Below are positions 18,066 to 26,593 of a stretch of 64,000 bases of DNA, piece after piece. Position 1 is the first letter of the stretch; every line of letters starts with the position of its first letter. This stretch comes from Paraburkholderia acidicola (GTDB lineage Bacteria; Pseudomonadota; Gammaproteobacteria; Burkholderiales; Burkholderiaceae): positions 2,790,001 through 2,854,000 of the forward strand of contig NZ_MTZV01000006.1 of the NCBI RefSeq assembly GCF_002362315.1, written 5' to 3'. A model generated the notes under the pieces. That model was given only the letters and a program-made list of their open reading frames with translations, was not told the DNA's origin and did no database searches. A program made the position numbers and the translations under genes.

Positions 18066-18836
18066 ATGCAGGATCTCAAGGGTCGCGTGGCGATCGTTAC
18101 CGGTGGCGCTAGCGGTATCGGTGCTGCGATAGTCGAGCATTTTGTTCAACAAGGCGCCGCGGTGGCTATCGCCGATCGCGACTTTGACCTTGCGGAGTCG
18201 CTGGTCAAGAAGCTACAGGCTGATGCCGCTGCAAAAGTCATGGCGTTGCGGGTGGACGTTACGATCGGGCAAGAGGTGGAGGCGATGGTGGCCCAGGTCG
18301 AACAGGCCTTCGGCGGTCCGGACATCCTGGTGACATCGGCGGGTATCGGACTGCGCAAGGATTTCCTCGATACAACGTTCGACGAGTGGAACCGGGTTCT
18401 GGCTGTCAATCTGACAGGTGCGTTCCTGTGCGGACAGGCCGCTGCCAGGCGGATGGTGAAGCGGGGCTACGGGCGTATCGTCAACATCTCTTCGGGTGCG
18501 GGGGTGCGCGGCATACCGGGGCGAGCAGCGTATGCGGCTTCCAAAGCCGGGCTGATCAGTCTCACACAGGTGATGGCGGCAGAGTTGGGAACGCACGGCG
18601 TTACCGTCAATGCGATTACTCCCGGCCCAATCGATACTCCGCTCACGCAGGAAATGCACACTGGGGCGATCCGCGCAGCGTATGTTGGCAGGATTCCAGT
18701 TGGACGTTATGGGCGCACCCGCGAAGTCGCGGCAGCGGCCGCATTTCTGGCGTCGGAGGACGCTTCATACATCACTGCCGATACGCTGCAAGTGGATGGG
18801 GGCATGGCAGCGACCAACTACATCATCAATATCTAG
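18066..18836 (+). CDS. Classical short-chain dehydrogenase (FabG-like)
   Basis: 256 residues with all classical SDR motifs: cofactor loop TGGASGIG at residues 12-19, SAG (91-93), Ser142/143 in NISSGAG, Tyr156 and Lys160 in YAASK, and the C-terminal DGGMAATNY. It most likely oxidises a hydroxyl group of the operon's substrate to a ketone or lactone. The in-frame extension upstream to 17934 overlaps the preceding gene and lacks homology, so the ATG at 18066 is used. It lies 94 bp after the NTF2-like gene and 103 bp before the lactonase. Confidence 0.9.
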   Translation: MQDLKGRVAIVTGGASGIGAAIVEHFVQQGAAVAIADRDFDLAESLVKKLQADAAAKVMALRVDVTIGQEVEAMVAQVEQAFGGPDILVTSAGIGLRKDFLDTTFDEWNRVLAVNLTGAFLCGQAAARRMVKRGYGRIVNISSGAGVRGIPGRAAYAASKAGLISLTQVMAAELGTHGVTVNAITPGPIDTPLTQEMHTGAIRAAYVGRIPVGRYGRTREVAAAAAFLASEDASYITADTLQVDGGMAATNYIINI

Positions 18837-18939
18837 AGGCGTTGTCGAGTTGCCGATTTGCGAAGTCTACGCATCTTGCGCGACTCATCCAGTCCGGCAG
18901 CATGACAACCTGGTTTCGCCAACCGTCAGGGACCACACA

Positions 18940-19836
18940 ATGGATACACGCATCAGAGAAATCGTTTCGGGCTTCAGCTTTCTGGAAGGCCCGCGCTGGC
19001 ATGATGGCCGGCTGTGGTTGTCGGACTTCTACATGCACCGGGTAATGAACATCGACGCTGACGGCCGCGTCACCACGGTGGCCGAGGTGCCCGGCCAGCC
19101 CTCTGGCCTGGGCTGGTTGCCCGATGGGCGGCTGCTCATCAGTTCGATGCGTGATCGACGCGTGCTGCGCATGGAAACCGACGGGCGGCTCGTACAGCAC
19201 GCCGACCTCTCGAACATTGCCACCGGCCACATTAACGACATGGTGGTAGGCGCGGACGGCACCGCCTGGGTGGGCAACTTCGGTTTCGACCTGATGGGCG
19301 GTGCGCCGATCGCGCCTGCCAAACTGGCCTCGGTGACACTCGACGGCACGGCCCGGGTAGCGGCCGAGGGTCTCCACTTTCCCAATGGCTCGATGATCAC
19401 GCCCGACGACAAGACCTTGATCGTTTGCGAGTCCACCGGTAACCGCATCTCGGCCTTCGACATCGTAGGCCCCGGCCAGCTCGGCCCGCGTCGCGACTGG
19501 GCGGTGTTCGGCCCGCTGCCGCAATCGACGGATGCAACGATCGTCGTCCAGCAGGCCGTGGTTACACCCGACGGCGCAGTGCTCGATGCAGAAGGCGCTG
19601 TCTGGTGCGCGGACGTTACCCACCACCGCGTGCTGCGCGTCGCCGAGGGCGGGCGCATCCTGCAGGAAATTTCCACGGGAGACATGGGCGTGTTCGCTTG
19701 CACGCTCGGTGGATTGGATCGCCGCACGCTCTATCTGTGCGTGGCGCCTGACTCCTCGGAGCACAACCGCGCGCCGTCGCGCGAGGCGGCGCTGTGGGCC
19801 GTGGAAGTGGAGGTGCCCGGCGCGGGTACGCCCTGA
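18940..19836 (+). CDS. SMP-30/gluconolactonase-family protein
   Basis: A 298-residue six-bladed beta-propeller lactonase. Metal-ligand Glu16 lies in FLEGPRWHDG, and further family markers are GLGWLPDGRLL, GHINDMVVGADGTAWVGNFGFD (Asn ligand), FPNGSM and DAEGAVWCADVTHHRVLRV. It would hydrolyse a lactone made by the upstream dehydrogenase, giving a plausible two-step sugar or cyclic-alcohol oxidation. AGGGA precedes the ATG at 18940. It converges on the aminotransferase across a strong terminator. Confidence 0.88.
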   Translation: MDTRIREIVSGFSFLEGPRWHDGRLWLSDFYMHRVMNIDADGRVTTVAEVPGQPSGLGWLPDGRLLISSMRDRRVLRMETDGRLVQHADLSNIATGHINDMVVGADGTAWVGNFGFDLMGGAPIAPAKLASVTLDGTARVAAEGLHFPNGSMITPDDKTLIVCESTGNRISAFDIVGPGQLGPRRDWAVFGPLPQSTDATIVVQQAVVTPDGAVLDAEGAVWCADVTHHRVLRVAEGGRILQEISTGDMGVFACTLGGLDRRTLYLCVAPDSSEHNRAPSREAALWAVEVEVPGAGTP

Positions 19837-19876
19837 GCAGATTCCCGGTTGACCACGTTTTCGCTGTACCAGGAAT

Positions 19877-19916
19877 ACCACCGGCCGCGCGGCTGATTAG
19901 CCGCCTGGCCGGTGGT
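19877..19916. terminator. Strong bidirectional terminator
   Basis: The outer arms ACCACCGGCC (19877-19886) and GGCCGGTGGT (19907-19916) are perfect over 10 bp. The inner arms GCGGCT (19889-19894) and AGCCGC (19899-19904) close on a GATT loop. GGTTTTG follows on the + strand. The element lies exactly between the convergent lactonase and aminotransferase stops. Confidence 0.8.
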
Positions 19917-19931
19917 GGTTTTGCCAGGTCA

Positions 19932-21152
19932 TTACGTTTCTTTTTCAATCGTCGATGACGACAGTAAGCGCACAGCGTGTTCGAGGCCCGGACCATAGGC
20001 AATACCGCTGATGCTCATTGCAGCTTCAATGCCCGCGAGGCAGCCCAGTACCATCGGCGCATTCAGGTCGCCGAGATGGCCGATGCGGAAAGTCCGACCC
20101 ACGAGTGCGCCCACGCCGCCTGCGATACCGACCTGGAACCGCTCGCGCGCGATCGTGCGTAGCTTTTCCGGGTCGACGCCTGGGCGTACTTCGATGGCGG
20201 TGACCGACACAGAACGCGCATGCGGCTCGCGTACGAAAAACCCTACGTCACCGCGCTCACTCCAGCCTTCCACGGCAGCCTGTACCGCGCTGGCAAGCAA
20301 GCGATGTCGTGCCAGCACGTTCGGGAGACCCTCCTCGAAAATCAGTGCGAGCGCTACGTCCAGGCCCATCAGCAGGTTCTGCGGCGGTGTCCCACAGAAC
20401 TTGCGGTAGCTGAGATCGCTGCGTCGGCGCAGCCAGTCCCAGTACACCCGAGGTGTCTTGTTTGCTTCGGCAACCCGCATGGCTTTTTCACTGACTGCCA
20501 TGAAACTCAGGCCGGGAGAGATCATCAGCGCTTTCTGCGAGGCACCAATGGCGACGTCGACACCCCATGTATCCATGTCGAACGCCTCGGCGGCCAGCGA
20601 GGCCACAGCGTCGACGACCAGCAGCGCGGGATGCGAGGCGGCATCGATTTCGTTGCGAAACGCCTGCAGGTTATTGGTGACGCCAGCGCCGGTGTCTGTG
20701 TGAACCACGAAGACCGCCACGATCTCATGCGCGGTGTCGGCACGCAGCAACTGTCCCACGGCGGCGGGGTCGGCAGCATGACCGATTTCACACGCGGTGC
20801 GGCGCACCTGTACGCCAAGTTCTTCGGCATACAGTGCCCAGGCTTCGGAGAATGCGCCGCTGCCCGCCACAGCCACGCATTCTCCGGGAGAGACGAGGTT
20901 ACAGATGGCCGCTTCCCACGCACCGTGGCCGTTGGCTGCATACAGGAATACGTCCGACTGCGATGTGCCAAACACCCTCTTTAGTCCACTCTCGCAGCGA
21001 GCAATGAGTTCGTCCAGAGCGGGATCGCCAAGCTCGAACGGCTGGGTGCCGAGAGCATTCGCTACTTGCTGTGGTAGTCGCACAGGGCCGGGGGAATGAA
21101 GGAAAAACGTGCCCGGGATGCGGGGCGCAGAGGAGGAGGTCAAGGCATGCAT
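19932..21152 (-). CDS. Class-V aminotransferase (alanine-glyoxylate type)
   Basis: A 406-residue PLP enzyme of the serine-pyruvate/alanine-glyoxylate aminotransferase group. PLP Lys207 lies in GASQKALM with Asp181 (LLVVDAVAS), the N-terminal signature is LHSPGPVRLP, GHGAWEAAICN binds the phosphate, and the C-terminus carries RIGHLGDLN. The ATG at 21152 matches family starts; the open frame continues 36 codons upstream without homology. It probably feeds glyoxylate or amino groups between amino and keto acids. No operon partner is on the same strand. Confidence 0.85.
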   Translation of the reverse strand: MHALTSSSAPRIPGTFFLHSPGPVRLPQQVANALGTQPFELGDPALDELIARCESGLKRVFGTSQSDVFLYAANGHGAWEAAICNLVSPGECVAVAGSGAFSEAWALYAEELGVQVRRTACEIGHAADPAAVGQLLRADTAHEIVAVFVVHTDTGAGVTNNLQAFRNEIDAASHPALLVVDAVASLAAEAFDMDTWGVDVAIGASQKALMISPGLSFMAVSEKAMRVAEANKTPRVYWDWLRRRSDLSYRKFCGTPPQNLLMGLDVALALIFEEGLPNVLARHRLLASAVQAAVEGWSERGDVGFFVREPHARSVSVTAIEVRPGVDPEKLRTIARERFQVGIAGGVGALVGRTFRIGHLGDLNAPMVLGCLAGIEAAMSISGIAYGPGLEHAVRLLSSSTIEKET

Positions 21153-21248
21153 CCTGAAAGTTGTAGTGGTGTGTCGGGAGATGAAAGTGTTGCTATGCGA
21201 GCTGAAGTTTGCCTGCTCAATCGTATAGAAATTTCCATGTGTCGATCC

Positions 21249-21277
21249 TTGAACTTTCAAATTTGTTTAACTACGAT
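21249..21277 (+). promoter_or_regulatory. Sigma-70-type promoter of the VOC-ArsR-SRPBCC operon
   Basis: TTGAAC (21249-21254), a 17-bp spacer and TACGAT (21272-21277) precede the VOC gene by about 39 bp. The promoter is embedded in the inverted repeats annotated at 21252-21299, consistent with repression by the ArsR protein of the same operon. Confidence 0.6.
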
Positions 21278-21299
21278 GTTAAATATCAATCTGAAAGTT
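21252..21299. promoter_or_regulatory. Nested inverted repeats, candidate ArsR operator
   Basis: The outer arms AACTTTCA (21252-21259) and TGAAAGTT (21292-21299) are perfect. The inner arms TTTAAC (21266-21271) and GTTAAA (21278-21283) are perfect with a 6-bp spacer that coincides with the -10 box. A further TGAAAGTT copy is at 21155-21162, at the aminotransferase start. Confidence 0.55.
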
Positions 21300-21315
21300 A
21301 ATCAAGGAGACTGCC

Positions 21316-21777
21316 ATGTCCGATCCATTCCGTCGCCCGACCATGACCTCCGCGCTGTTCTACCGCGATCCGTTGGCTGCGCTCGACTGGCTCGAAAAAG
21401 CGTTCGGCTTTGAACGTTCGATGGTGATCACCGATCAGGAAGACCGGGTCGTGCATTCGGAAATGAAGTTCGGCGATGGGCTGCTGATGATCGGTGGTGA
21501 GTATGCGGAGCACACGGCGAGCCCACTGTCCGTGAACAGCAAGAACACCCAGGTTGTGCACGTGCATTTATCGCGCGACCTCGACGCACATTGCGCACGG
21601 GCGCGCGCTGCAGGCGCAGTCGTCACACGCGAGCCGGAAGACCAGTTCTATGGCGACCGCGTTTATGCAGCCCGTGACCTCGAAGGTCACGAGTGGAGTT
21701 TCGGCCAGACAGTGCGCGCAGTGTCGCGCGAGGAAGCGGAGCAGGCTAGCGGTCTGAAGATCGATGGCTGGGTATAA
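21316..21777 (+). CDS. VOC-superfamily (glyoxalase/bleomycin-resistance-like) protein
   Basis: A 153-residue protein with two beta-alpha-beta-beta-beta modules of the vicinal-oxygen-chelate fold: YRDPLAALDWLEKAFGFE in the first half, and QVVHVHLSRDLDAHCARARAAGA with YAARDLEGHEWSFGQ in the second. This is the PhnB-like type with a His and a Glu that could bind metal. AAGGAG precedes the ATG. It is the first gene of a tight three-gene operon with ArsR and SRPBCC. Such triads are commonly linked to small-molecule resistance or metabolism; the substrate is unknown. Confidence 0.85.
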   Translation: MSDPFRRPTMTSALFYRDPLAALDWLEKAFGFERSMVITDQEDRVVHSEMKFGDGLLMIGGEYAEHTASPLSVNSKNTQVVHVHLSRDLDAHCARARAAGAVVTREPEDQFYGDRVYAARDLEGHEWSFGQTVRAVSREEAEQASGLKIDGWV

Positions 21778-21780
21778 AGC

Positions 21781-22119
21781 GTGAAACAGGCTACTGCGGC
21801 ATCGCTTGATCGAACCTTGTCGGCGCTTGCCGATCCGAGTCGTCGGCAGGTCGTCGATCTGCTGCGCGAGCGACCCATGCGCGCCGGCGATCTGGCCGAG
21901 GCCACCGGTCTGAGTCCACAGGCGATGAGCCGGCATCTGCGGGTGTTGCGTGCGAGCAAGCTGATCGAAGAGTCATCCGATGATTTCGACGCGCGTGTAC
22001 GCATCTACGTGTTGAAGTCAGCGGCGATGCGTGAGCTCAAGATGTGGCTCGAACAGACCGAACAACTCTGGGCGACGCAATTGCAGGCGTTCAAGGCGCA
22101 CGTGGAGCGCAAACGATGA
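21781..22119 (+). CDS. ArsR-family transcriptional regulator
   Basis: A 112-residue winged-helix protein starting at GTG, three bases after the VOC stop. The HTH reads LADPSRRQVVDLLRERPMRAGDLAEATGLSPQAMSRHLRVLRASKLIEE in outline. It has no cysteines, so it is not a thiol metal sensor but belongs to the subgroup found beside AHSA1/SRPBCC genes. It probably represses its own operon through the palindromes at 21252-21299. Its stop overlaps the next ATG by four bases (ATGA). Confidence 0.88.
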   Translation: MKQATAASLDRTLSALADPSRRQVVDLLRERPMRAGDLAEATGLSPQAMSRHLRVLRASKLIEESSDDFDARVRIYVLKSAAMRELKMWLEQTEQLWATQLQAFKAHVERKR

Positions 22120-22613
22120 GTTCGCGCGTGCTGGTGTCATTGCGCGTGGCGGTGTCGGCGCAGCATGCGTTCGATGTTTTCACGCGCGATATCGCTGCAT
22201 GGTGGCGGCCGAACGGTCTGTTCCAGTTCACGCCGCAAGGTGCCGGCGTGTTGTCGCTCGAGCATTCCGACGGCGGTGGTGGAGGGCGGCTGATCGAAAC
22301 GCAGCCGGATGGCGCGGTGTTCGAAGTCGGTCGCATCACTGCATGGGAGCCCGGTGTGCGCGTTGCGTTCGACTGGCGCCAGGCGAGCTTCGCCGCGGAT
22401 CAACTAACACACGTCGAAGTGCGCTTCGAAGCAGTGGAAGGCGAAACCGCCGAGACCCGTGTCACCGTCGAACATTGCGGCTGGGACAGCGTGCCGCAGG
22501 AGCATGTCGCGCGCCATCATTTCCCGGATCGCGTGTATCTGCAGCGTCATGCCGAGTGGTGGCAGGCGCTGCTCGCGTCGTATCACGCGCGGTTTCCCGG
22601 TGCGGATCAGTAG
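22116..22613 (+). CDS. SRPBCC (AHSA1-like) protein
   Basis: 165 residues of the activator-of-Hsp90-ATPase-1-like SRPBCC family: VAVSAQHAFDVFTRDIAAWW at the N-terminus, then GGRLIETQPDGAVFEVGRI and WEPGVRVAFDW. Proteins of this kind bind hydrophobic ligands. Translation is coupled to the ArsR gene by the ATGA overlap. Its 3' end overlaps the convergent ROK repressor by 7 bp. Confidence 0.85.
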   Translation: MSSRVLVSLRVAVSAQHAFDVFTRDIAAWWRPNGLFQFTPQGAGVLSLEHSDGGGGGRLIETQPDGAVFEVGRITAWEPGVRVAFDWRQASFAADQLTHVEVRFEAVEGETAETRVTVEHCGWDSVPQEHVARHHFPDRVYLQRHAEWWQALLASYHARFPGADQ

Positions 22614-23815
22614 CCGAGACGCTCGAACGCGCGCAACCGCGCCTGATCGAGCCCATGCTCGACGGCGCCGAGCAGCACGCCATCGGTGCCGGTCGTGGAG
22701 ATCGCGAACTCGGGCACCGGCATCAGCAGACGCGCTGCGAGATAGTCGCGAATGATCGGCACGAGCAGGGCGCCATTGCGTCCGATACCGCCGGCAAGCA
22801 CGACGAGCGCCGGGTCGAGAATCGGCACGATCGACGCGAGTGCCCACGCGAGCTGATGCGCTTCTTCGGCCGCGCATTCGAGCGCGCGGCGATCGCCCGC
22901 ATGCGCAGCGGCGAACACATCTTCGGCACTCGCGGCATGCAGACCGAGCCGGTGAGCGTGCGCGACGATCCCCTTTGCCGCGGCCCGGACTTCGAAGAGC
23001 CCGCGATGGCGCGTGGCGGGCGGCGTGTCGTCGTCCGAAGGGGCGGGCGGCAGCACCGCGATCTCCCCCGCGAACCCGTGTGCACCGCGATGCAGCTTGC
23101 CGTCCGCGACGATGCCGAGACCGATCCCGGTACCCACCGACATCAACACGAAGTTATCGACACCACGACCGATGCCATGTTTCTGCTCACCGAGCGCCGC
23201 GAGGTTGATGTCGTTCTCGATCACGATGTCGGTGCCGAGCGCTTCGCGCAGCGACGAAATCAGGCCGCTGCGTTCCCAGCCCGGCACGTTTGCCGCCAGC
23301 AGCAACCGGCCTTTTTCCGGATCGAGCACGCCGGGTGAGCCGAGCACGGTGGCCAGCACGTCACTACGTTTGATGCCGCGTTCATCGAGCATCGTTGCAA
23401 CCAGTTCGACGATCTGCGCAACGAGCCGTGCGACACGCGCCGGCGTGCGCTTGTCGAGCCTGGCGACCACGCGTCCGGTCAGATCCGCAAGCGCGCCGCG
23501 AATCCATTCCGCGCCGACGTCGATTGCCACCACGAAACCGGCTTCCGCGCGCGGCGCATAGAGCCGCGGTGCGCGCCCGGCGTTGCCCGCGCGCACGCCG
23601 CTCTGCTCGACGAGGCCGAGCCGTTCCAGATTGTTCAGCGCCGCGGAGATCGTCACCTTCGACAGGCCGATCGTTTCCGCGAGCTGCGGGCTCGATGCCG
23701 GTGCGAGATCCAGCAGATGCTGGTAGATCGCCCATTCGTTGCCTTGCCGCACGAAGGCGGGGCCGCGGGTGACCGGCGGTGTCGGGCGGGTGCGCTTGCG
23801 AGTGTGCAGAGTCAT
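22607..23815 (-). CDS. ROK-family transcriptional repressor
   Basis: 402 residues. The N-terminal winged helix (SPQLAETIGLSKVTISAALNNLERLGLVEQ) is fused to a ROK domain: VAIDVGAEWIRGALAD, LGSPGVLDPEKG, ENDINLAALGE, SVGTGIGLGIVADGKLHRGAHGFAGEIAVL. The zinc CxCGxxGC motif of kinase-type ROK proteins is missing, as expected for some regulators. It is the NagC/XylR/Mlc type, sensing a sugar or sugar phosphate. It is divergent from an APC permease plus ROK kinase operon, which it probably represses. The ATG at 23815 is preferred to an upstream in-frame start. Confidence 0.87.
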   Translation of the reverse strand: MTLHTRKRTRPTPPVTRGPAFVRQGNEWAIYQHLLDLAPASSPQLAETIGLSKVTISAALNNLERLGLVEQSGVRAGNAGRAPRLYAPRAEAGFVVAIDVGAEWIRGALADLTGRVVARLDKRTPARVARLVAQIVELVATMLDERGIKRSDVLATVLGSPGVLDPEKGRLLLAANVPGWERSGLISSLREALGTDIVIENDINLAALGEQKHGIGRGVDNFVLMSVGTGIGLGIVADGKLHRGAHGFAGEIAVLPPAPSDDDTPPATRHRGLFEVRAAAKGIVAHAHRLGLHAASAEDVFAAAHAGDRRALECAAEEAHQLAWALASIVPILDPALVVLAGGIGRNGALLVPIIRDYLAARLLMPVPEFAISTTGTDGVLLGAVEHGLDQARLRAFERLGY

Positions 23816-23928
23816 GACGGATTCGTGCGGGTGACGGGCGATGCTAACAACCGCGTTCGGTCGGGGCAAGTCTCGCGGGACGGCCTGGCAACAACGGCGG
23901 TGGAATTTTGACGCGAATATTGACGCAT

Positions 23929-23957
23929 TTGCATTCGTAAAGAAACTTTCCTATTAT
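23929..23957 (+). promoter_or_regulatory. Sigma-70-type promoter of the APC permease operon
   Basis: TTGCAT (23929-23934), a 17-bp spacer and TATTAT (23952-23957) lie 96 bp before the permease ATG. The direct repeat TGACGC occurs at 23909-23914 and 23921-23926, and CGAAT/ATTCG flank it. These are possible sites for the divergent ROK repressor. Confidence 0.6.
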
Positions 23958-24053
23958 CCGCCCATCGACACCGCAACCCGATAACAACACCGCGGCGCGA
24001 CCCAGGCATCCTTCGACGACAAACGCGGCTTCGCCGCATGGAGACATCCCCCG

Positions 24054-25511
24054 ATGAGCGATTCTTCTTCGACGTGGCCCGACGGCCGTTCCGCCAGCGA
24101 GGCACCTGCGGCGACGCCGGACGCGCCGCACTTCCAGCGTTCGGTGGGGCTGTTCCCGGCGATCGCGGTGAACATGATCCAGATCTGCGGGATCGGTCCG
24201 TTTATTACGATTCCGGCGATCGTCGCGGTGATGAATGGCCCGCTCGCGGTGATCGGTTGGGTCGTGGGGGCGTTGCTCGCGATGGCCGACGGGCTCGTGT
24301 GGGCCGAGCTGGGGGCGGCGATGCCGGGCGCGGGCGGGACTTACCTGTACGTGCGCGAGGCGTTCCAGTACCGCACCGGTCGCCTCGTGCCGTTCCTGTT
24401 CATCTGGACCGCCATGCTGTCGATTCCGCTCATCATGAGCACCGGCATCATTGGTTTTGTCCAGTACATGGGGTTCTTCCTGCCGAACCTGCTGCCGTGG
24501 CAGAGCCATGCAATCGGCCTTGTCGTGACCGCGCTGGTCGTGTTCGCGCTGTACCGGCGGATCGAATCGATCCGCTCGTTGAGCGCCGTGCTGTGGATCA
24601 TCATGGTGCTGGCCGTCGGGCTTACGACCGCCGCTGCCTATTCGGATTTCCACCTGAACCTCGCCATGTCGCTGCCGCCCGGCGCCGGCGATCTCGGCAA
24701 GTTCTTCACTGGCCTCGGCGCGGGTCTGATCATCGCGATCTACGACTATGCGGGCTACAACACGACGGCCTACATGGGCGATGAGCTGAAGAATCCGGGC
24801 CGTGTGATGCCGCGCTCGATCATCGTTTCGATCGCTGCGATGATGGTCTTCTATCTCGCGATGAACGTCGGCGTGATCGGCACGGTGCCGTGGCAGGATG
24901 TCGCGAAGTCGAGTTCGGTGGCGTCGCTGGTTGTGTCGCGCAACTGGGGGCACTCGGCTGCGGCGATCGTTACGATCCTGATCCTGGTGGCGGCGTTCGC
25001 CTCGGTGTTCGCGGGGTTGCTGGGTGGTTCGCGCGTGCCGTTCCATGCGGCGCGTGATGGGGTGTTCCTCTCGGCGTTCGGACGTTTGCACAGCAAGCAC
25101 AATTTCCCACATGTCGCGCTGCTCGTGATGGGCGTGATCACCGCGGCAGGCAGCTTCTTCGATCTGACCACCGTGATCAATATGCTCGTCGCAGTGTCGG
25201 TGCTGCTGCAATCGGTGGCGCAGATCGCTGCGCTGACGGTGCTGCGCCGGCGTCAGCCGGAGTTGCGCCGGCCGTATCGGCAGTGGCTGTATCCGGTGCC
25301 GAGTCTGATCGCGCTGGTCGGCTGGTTTTACGTGTACTACGCAACCGATCGTCAATCGCAAATACTGTCGACCGCATGGGTCATCGCCGGAGTTATCGCG
25401 TTCCTGATCTGGGCACGCGTGACGCGGGTCTGGCCGTTCGGTCCGAAGGAAGTACAAGAGGTGTTTCTCGAGCGTCAGCGGCAGGATGACGCCGGCGCGC
25501 GCGTTCAATAA
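24054..25511 (+). CDS. APC-superfamily permease
   Basis: A 485-residue transporter with about twelve membrane segments. The APC hallmark in helix 1 is present (VGLFPAIAVNMIQICGIGPFITIPAIVA, with the unwound GIGPF segment), as are DYAGYNTTAYMGDELKNPGR in helix 6/loop and GGSRVPFHAARDG in the helix 8 region. The family imports amino acids, polyamines or amine-like solutes. The gene is followed after 14 bp by a ROK kinase and preceded divergently by a ROK repressor. The substrate may therefore be an amino sugar or sugar derivative; this is inferred from context only. Confidence 0.87.
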   Translation: MSDSSSTWPDGRSASEAPAATPDAPHFQRSVGLFPAIAVNMIQICGIGPFITIPAIVAVMNGPLAVIGWVVGALLAMADGLVWAELGAAMPGAGGTYLYVREAFQYRTGRLVPFLFIWTAMLSIPLIMSTGIIGFVQYMGFFLPNLLPWQSHAIGLVVTALVVFALYRRIESIRSLSAVLWIIMVLAVGLTTAAAYSDFHLNLAMSLPPGAGDLGKFFTGLGAGLIIAIYDYAGYNTTAYMGDELKNPGRVMPRSIIVSIAAMMVFYLAMNVGVIGTVPWQDVAKSSSVASLVVSRNWGHSAAAIVTILILVAAFASVFAGLLGGSRVPFHAARDGVFLSAFGRLHSKHNFPHVALLVMGVITAAGSFFDLTTVINMLVAVSVLLQSVAQIAALTVLRRRQPELRRPYRQWLYPVPSLIALVGWFYVYYATDRQSQILSTAWVIAGVIAFLIWARVTRVWPFGPKEVQEVFLERQRQDDAGARVQ

Positions 25512-25525
25512 ACGGCAAGGCACGC

Positions 25526-26554
25526 ATGCAGCAAGATGACAGCAAGTATCCGTACGGCGGCGGCAGCGATGGCGATGGTGCGAACCGCAAGTACGGCAAC
25601 GAGACAGACTTCGTCCTCGCAGTCGATTTCGGTGGCACGAAGATCGCGATGTCGACCGCAACGACGAACGGCGTGCGGCTGATCGAGACGGAGATTCCAA
25701 CGCACGCAGCACAGGGCGCGACGCGTGTGATGGAGCGGATGTTCGATGCCGCGCAGGCATTGATTGCGCAAACCACCGCACGCCACGGTGGCGCGCTGCG
25801 CGTCGTGGCCGCGGTGACACCGGGCATCGTGGAACCGGATGGCGTCAGGCTGGCACCGAACAATCCCGGCTGGGACACGCTACCGCTCGCGCAAACCTTG
25901 CGTGCCGGGTTCGACGGCGCGAGTGTGGTCGTCGAAACCGACGTCAAGGCAGCGGCGCTTGCCGAGTCGCGCTGTGGTGCGTTGATGGGTGTCGAGTGCG
26001 GGCTATATCTGAATCTGGGCACGGGGCTCGCGTCGGCCGCGGTGATCGACGGCAAGGTGTTGCGTGGCGCGCATGGTGCGGCGGGGGAGATCGGTTACCA
26101 GTTGCGCGGCGTCGCCGATGAGATTCCGTTCGCCGACGGCGGCACGCCGCTCGAACAGTTCGTTTCCGGCAGCGCGTTGTCGAATCGCGTAGGTGCGTTG
26201 CTCGGCCGTCCAGTCAGCGCGCGCGAAGCGTTCGTGCTGGCCGGCGCGGATGCGCGCATTGCAACGCTAATCGACGATGCGTTGTATCGCCTTGCCGTGC
26301 ATGTTGCGAACATCACCTTGACGCTCGACCCATCGCGCATTGCGGTGGGCGGTGGCATGGCGCGCGTACCGCGCATCTTGCCGGAGCTTGCCGCGATGCT
26401 CGCGCGTGCGGTGCCGTATCCTCCAGAAGTCGTGCCGGCTGTATTCGAACATGGCGCGGCGCTTCAGGGTGCGATCTTGTGCGCCGTCGATGCGTGGACT
26501 GCGGCGCAGCGTGTGCAGTTGTCAGATGAAGTGCGGGCTGCCACGGCCGTGTGA
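25526..26554 (+). CDS. ROK-family sugar kinase
   Basis: 342 residues. The ATP-phosphate motif LAVDFGGTKIAMS is at about residues 31-43. A candidate catalytic Asp lies in VVETDVKAAALAE, followed by YLNLGTGLASAAVIDGKVLRGAHGAAGEIGY and SRIAVGGGMARV. The canonical zinc-binding cysteine cluster of glucokinase/NagK types is absent, so the specificity may differ. The hydrophilic 25-residue N-terminus precedes the fold. It is co-transcribed with the APC permease and probably phosphorylates the imported substrate. Confidence 0.85.
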   Translation: MQQDDSKYPYGGGSDGDGANRKYGNETDFVLAVDFGGTKIAMSTATTNGVRLIETEIPTHAAQGATRVMERMFDAAQALIAQTTARHGGALRVVAAVTPGIVEPDGVRLAPNNPGWDTLPLAQTLRAGFDGASVVVETDVKAAALAESRCGALMGVECGLYLNLGTGLASAAVIDGKVLRGAHGAAGEIGYQLRGVADEIPFADGGTPLEQFVSGSALSNRVGALLGRPVSAREAFVLAGADARIATLIDDALYRLAVHVANITLTLDPSRIAVGGGMARVPRILPELAAMLARAVPYPPEVVPAVFEHGAALQGAILCAVDAWTAAQRVQLSDEVRAATAV

Positions 26555-26593
26555 GATTCACGGCGGCTGTGCCGGTGCATGCGATGGGTCCGC

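Noticed and set aside
22031..23338. 435-codon plus-strand open frame across ArsR, SRPBCC and ROK genes
   Set aside because: Out of frame with three recognisable genes and without protein-like composition.
23844..25820. 658-codon minus-strand open frame opposite the APC permease
   Set aside because: Arg/His/Pro-rich shadow translation of a GC-rich gene; no ribosome site or family, and the permease on the + strand is unmistakable.
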